Below, in pieces: positions 62,790 through 64,000 of a DNA stretch of 64,000 bases. Source of the stretch: JAKQIM01 sp029557965. GTDB lineage: Bacteria > Chloroflexota > Anaerolineae > Anaerolineales > UBA4823. Numbering within the stretch: the stretch's first letter is position 1; the number at the start of each line of letters is the position of its first letter. The stretch spans positions 85,774 through 149,773 of the forward strand of contig DAOQUL010000002.1 of the NCBI GenBank assembly GCA_035341015.1, in the 5' to 3' direction. Made by a program: the position numbers and the translations under genes. The notes under the pieces were generated by a model. The model had not been told where the DNA came from. It worked only from the letters and a program-made list of their open reading frames with translations, and made no database searches.

Positions 62790-64000
62790 AACCCCATCGT
62801 AATAAAATACAATACTGTAGAGGGCAAAGCTGTCGAATAAGACCAGCAGCAGCACAGCCGCCAGGTGCTGTGGCCAGCGCGGCGTTTTAAGCCTGTGGGC
62901 TGCCCACCCGAAGAGCGTTTGGAAGCCCGCCCACAGCAACAGCAAAGTCAAAATGATGACGGGAAAGGCGTAGCGCACCCCAGGGATGAACACATTGCCA
63001 TACAAAGAACTCGTTCCCCGGCCAAGTGCAGCCGCCCATATCCCCAGCAATGCCAATACCGCAAAGCCCACAACATCCCAGGCCAGGCTTTTACGCTTAA
63101 CCCACAAACTCACCAACGCCCCCAAAGCACCAATCCAGGTCAGCACCGCCAAAACCATGTAAGCACCAGGCCACACAAATGGAACGTGGCCCCAGCCAAA
63201 CTTCCCCCAGAACGTATCCCGAAGGTTTTCCAGGGCGCTTTGATAATACCAGGCCGAGCCAGGCAAATCCGACAATGAAGCCAGGATCTGCGAGGGCGAC
63301 AAAGCGTATTCCAAGTACTGCGCTACCTTAGGGTTTATGCGCGGCCACATGCGCTCAAACGAGCGGTTGCGCAGCAAATTCACAGCCTGCTCACCGCCCC
63401 AATCTACCACTGCCGCGTTAACTTCGCGCTGCACAGGCGTTCCGGCTTGGGCAAAGTTTCCCCTGACCAGCACCACTTTGTCATAATAGACCTCGCCCGC
63501 GCCACCCGGTTGTGGCGCAGACTCTAACACTATCTCCAGGCTGGTGATCTCCTCTGGCACACGCAGCGTCACCGCAAAAAAGAAGGGGGCCTGGCTAACA
63601 TTCACCGTCGCTGGGACGCCCAAGCCAACAAGCATGGGCACCTTAGCGCTCCCGGGCTGGGTGGCCCACATCCAGGCCCCCAGGGTCACTTCTTGCCCGC
63701 GCAGGTACTGCACCACTTCGGGGGTGATGCTTTGGATCACTCGCGTTGGCCCATCTTCCGACGCATGATACGCCAAAGCCAGCGCGCGGCCGCTATTCGT
63801 TCCACCAGCAGATGTTTGCTTCACCTGGCAGCCCGCTCCTGGGCAGTACCAGGCCGCCGCGCCATCCCACACCAAAAGCGCCAAGAAACCAGCCACCGCC
63901 ACCACGCCCACAGCAATCCAGGCCCAGCCGCGCCGCCTCACCGATAGCAAAGCCAGCACCAAAGCCAGGACTCCCAACGGTACAGCCCACCAAACGGTGC
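62778..64000 (-). CDS. Large polytopic membrane protein, 5' end beyond window
   Basis: About 407 residues are visible. The frame is open through base 64000, and the first possible start (TTG at 63977) lies within a hydrophobic stretch, so the gene is cut by the window edge. Visible parts are two membrane helices, then an extracellular region of about 190 residues. That region is beta-rich and carbohydrate-module-like, with VTLGAWMWATQPGSAKV and YYDKVVLVRGNF. Four or five C-terminal helices follow, with an FIPGVRYAFPVIILTLLLLW segment. The layout resembles DUF2142 or GT39-like glycosyltransferase-type membrane proteins with an embedded glycan-binding domain. That assignment is tentative and no catalytic motif is in view. 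Its end overlaps the tRNA promoter. Confidence 0.7.
   Translation of the reverse strand, partial: TVWWAVPLGVLALVLALLSVRRRGWAWIAVGVVAVAGFLALLVWDGAAAWYCPGAGCQVKQTSAGGTNSGRALALAYHASEDGPTRVIQSITPEVVQYLRGQEVTLGAWMWATQPGSAKVPMLVGLGVPATVNVSQAPFFFAVTLRVPEEITSLEIVLESAPQPGGAGEVYYDKVVLVRGNFAQAGTPVQREVNAAVVDWGGEQAVNLLRNRSFERMWPRINPKVAQYLEYALSPSQILASLSDLPGSAWYYQSALENLRDTFWGKFGWGHVPFVWPGAYMVLAVLTWIGALGALVSLWVKRKSLAWDVVGFAVLALLGIWAAALGRGTSSLYGNVFIPGVRYAFPVIILTLLLLWAGFQTLFGWAAHRLKTPRWPQHLAAVLLLVLFDSFALYSIVFYYDGVLTK

Noticed and set aside
62585..62890. Open frame across the tRNA gene on the + strand
   Set aside because: It crosses a well-formed tRNA and its consensus promoter; no coding evidence.
1..64000. 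CRISPR arrays, insertion sequences, prophage or integrative-element ends
   Set aside because: No regularly spaced short direct repeats, transposase, integrase or flanking attachment repeats were seen; the tRNA-Gly gene has no adjacent integrase or repeated 3' end.

Overview
The window reads as chromosomal DNA of a Chloroflexota bacterium, most likely of the class Anaerolineae. This is an inference from three things: families of tandem-GAF sensor proteins, a large secreted subtilase with PKD and DUF11 repeats ending in a short hydrophobic tail of the kind seen in this phylum, and Shine-Dalgarno-led genes of moderately high GC. No phylogenetic marker such as rRNA or a ribosomal protein is present. 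Both ends of the window cut through a gene. No insertion sequence, prophage, CRISPR array or rRNA was seen, and no gene-free stretch exceeds 300 bases.

Layout. (1) Bases 2-2482 hold the 3' part of a membrane GAF histidine kinase on the + strand. (2) Bases 2439-17358 are a nine-gene run on the - strand. In transcription order it encodes a secreted subtilase, a small membrane-anchored protein, a diacylglycerol-kinase-family lipid kinase, a PlsC acyltransferase, a GH127 glycosidase, a MoxR ATPase, a DUF58 protein, a DUF4129 membrane protein and a histone-deacetylase-fold amidohydrolase. (3) Bases 17554-23187 (+) are a compact three-gene two-component cascade: GAF kinase, then receiver-GAF-kinase, then receiver-winged-helix regulator. 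(4) Bases 23178-62508 (-) form one tightly packed run of 19 genes, about 39 kb. (5) Bases 62676-62747 (-) are tRNA-Gly(CCC) with a consensus promoter, followed by the 3' part of a large membrane protein that continues beyond base 64000.

Region 4 is the remarkable part. It starts with two stand-alone receivers. It continues with eleven GAF proteins (ten of them membrane receptors, most with Cache-like or helical sensor domains and HAMP) that have no kinase, cyclase, methyl-accepting or DNA-binding output domain. Between the receptors sit two lipoprotein substrate-binding proteins (NMT1/SsuA-like and PhnD-like) with no ABC permease or ATPase anywhere in the run. The run then encodes a ParA/MinD-type ATPase and a 1985-residue soluble hybrid histidine kinase with about eight GAF domains and two receivers. 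It ends with a threonine-synthase-like PLP enzyme fused to a receiver domain and a DMT-family transporter. Many neighbouring genes overlap by 4 or exactly 8 bases, so translation is probably coupled. My reading (inference) is a multi-receptor signalling array in which many receptors and ligand-binding lipoproteins feed one kinase, with ParA for placement and a phosphorylation-controlled PLP enzyme among the outputs. The most upstream receptor also carries a two-copy MshEN-type motif known elsewhere to bind c-di-GMP.
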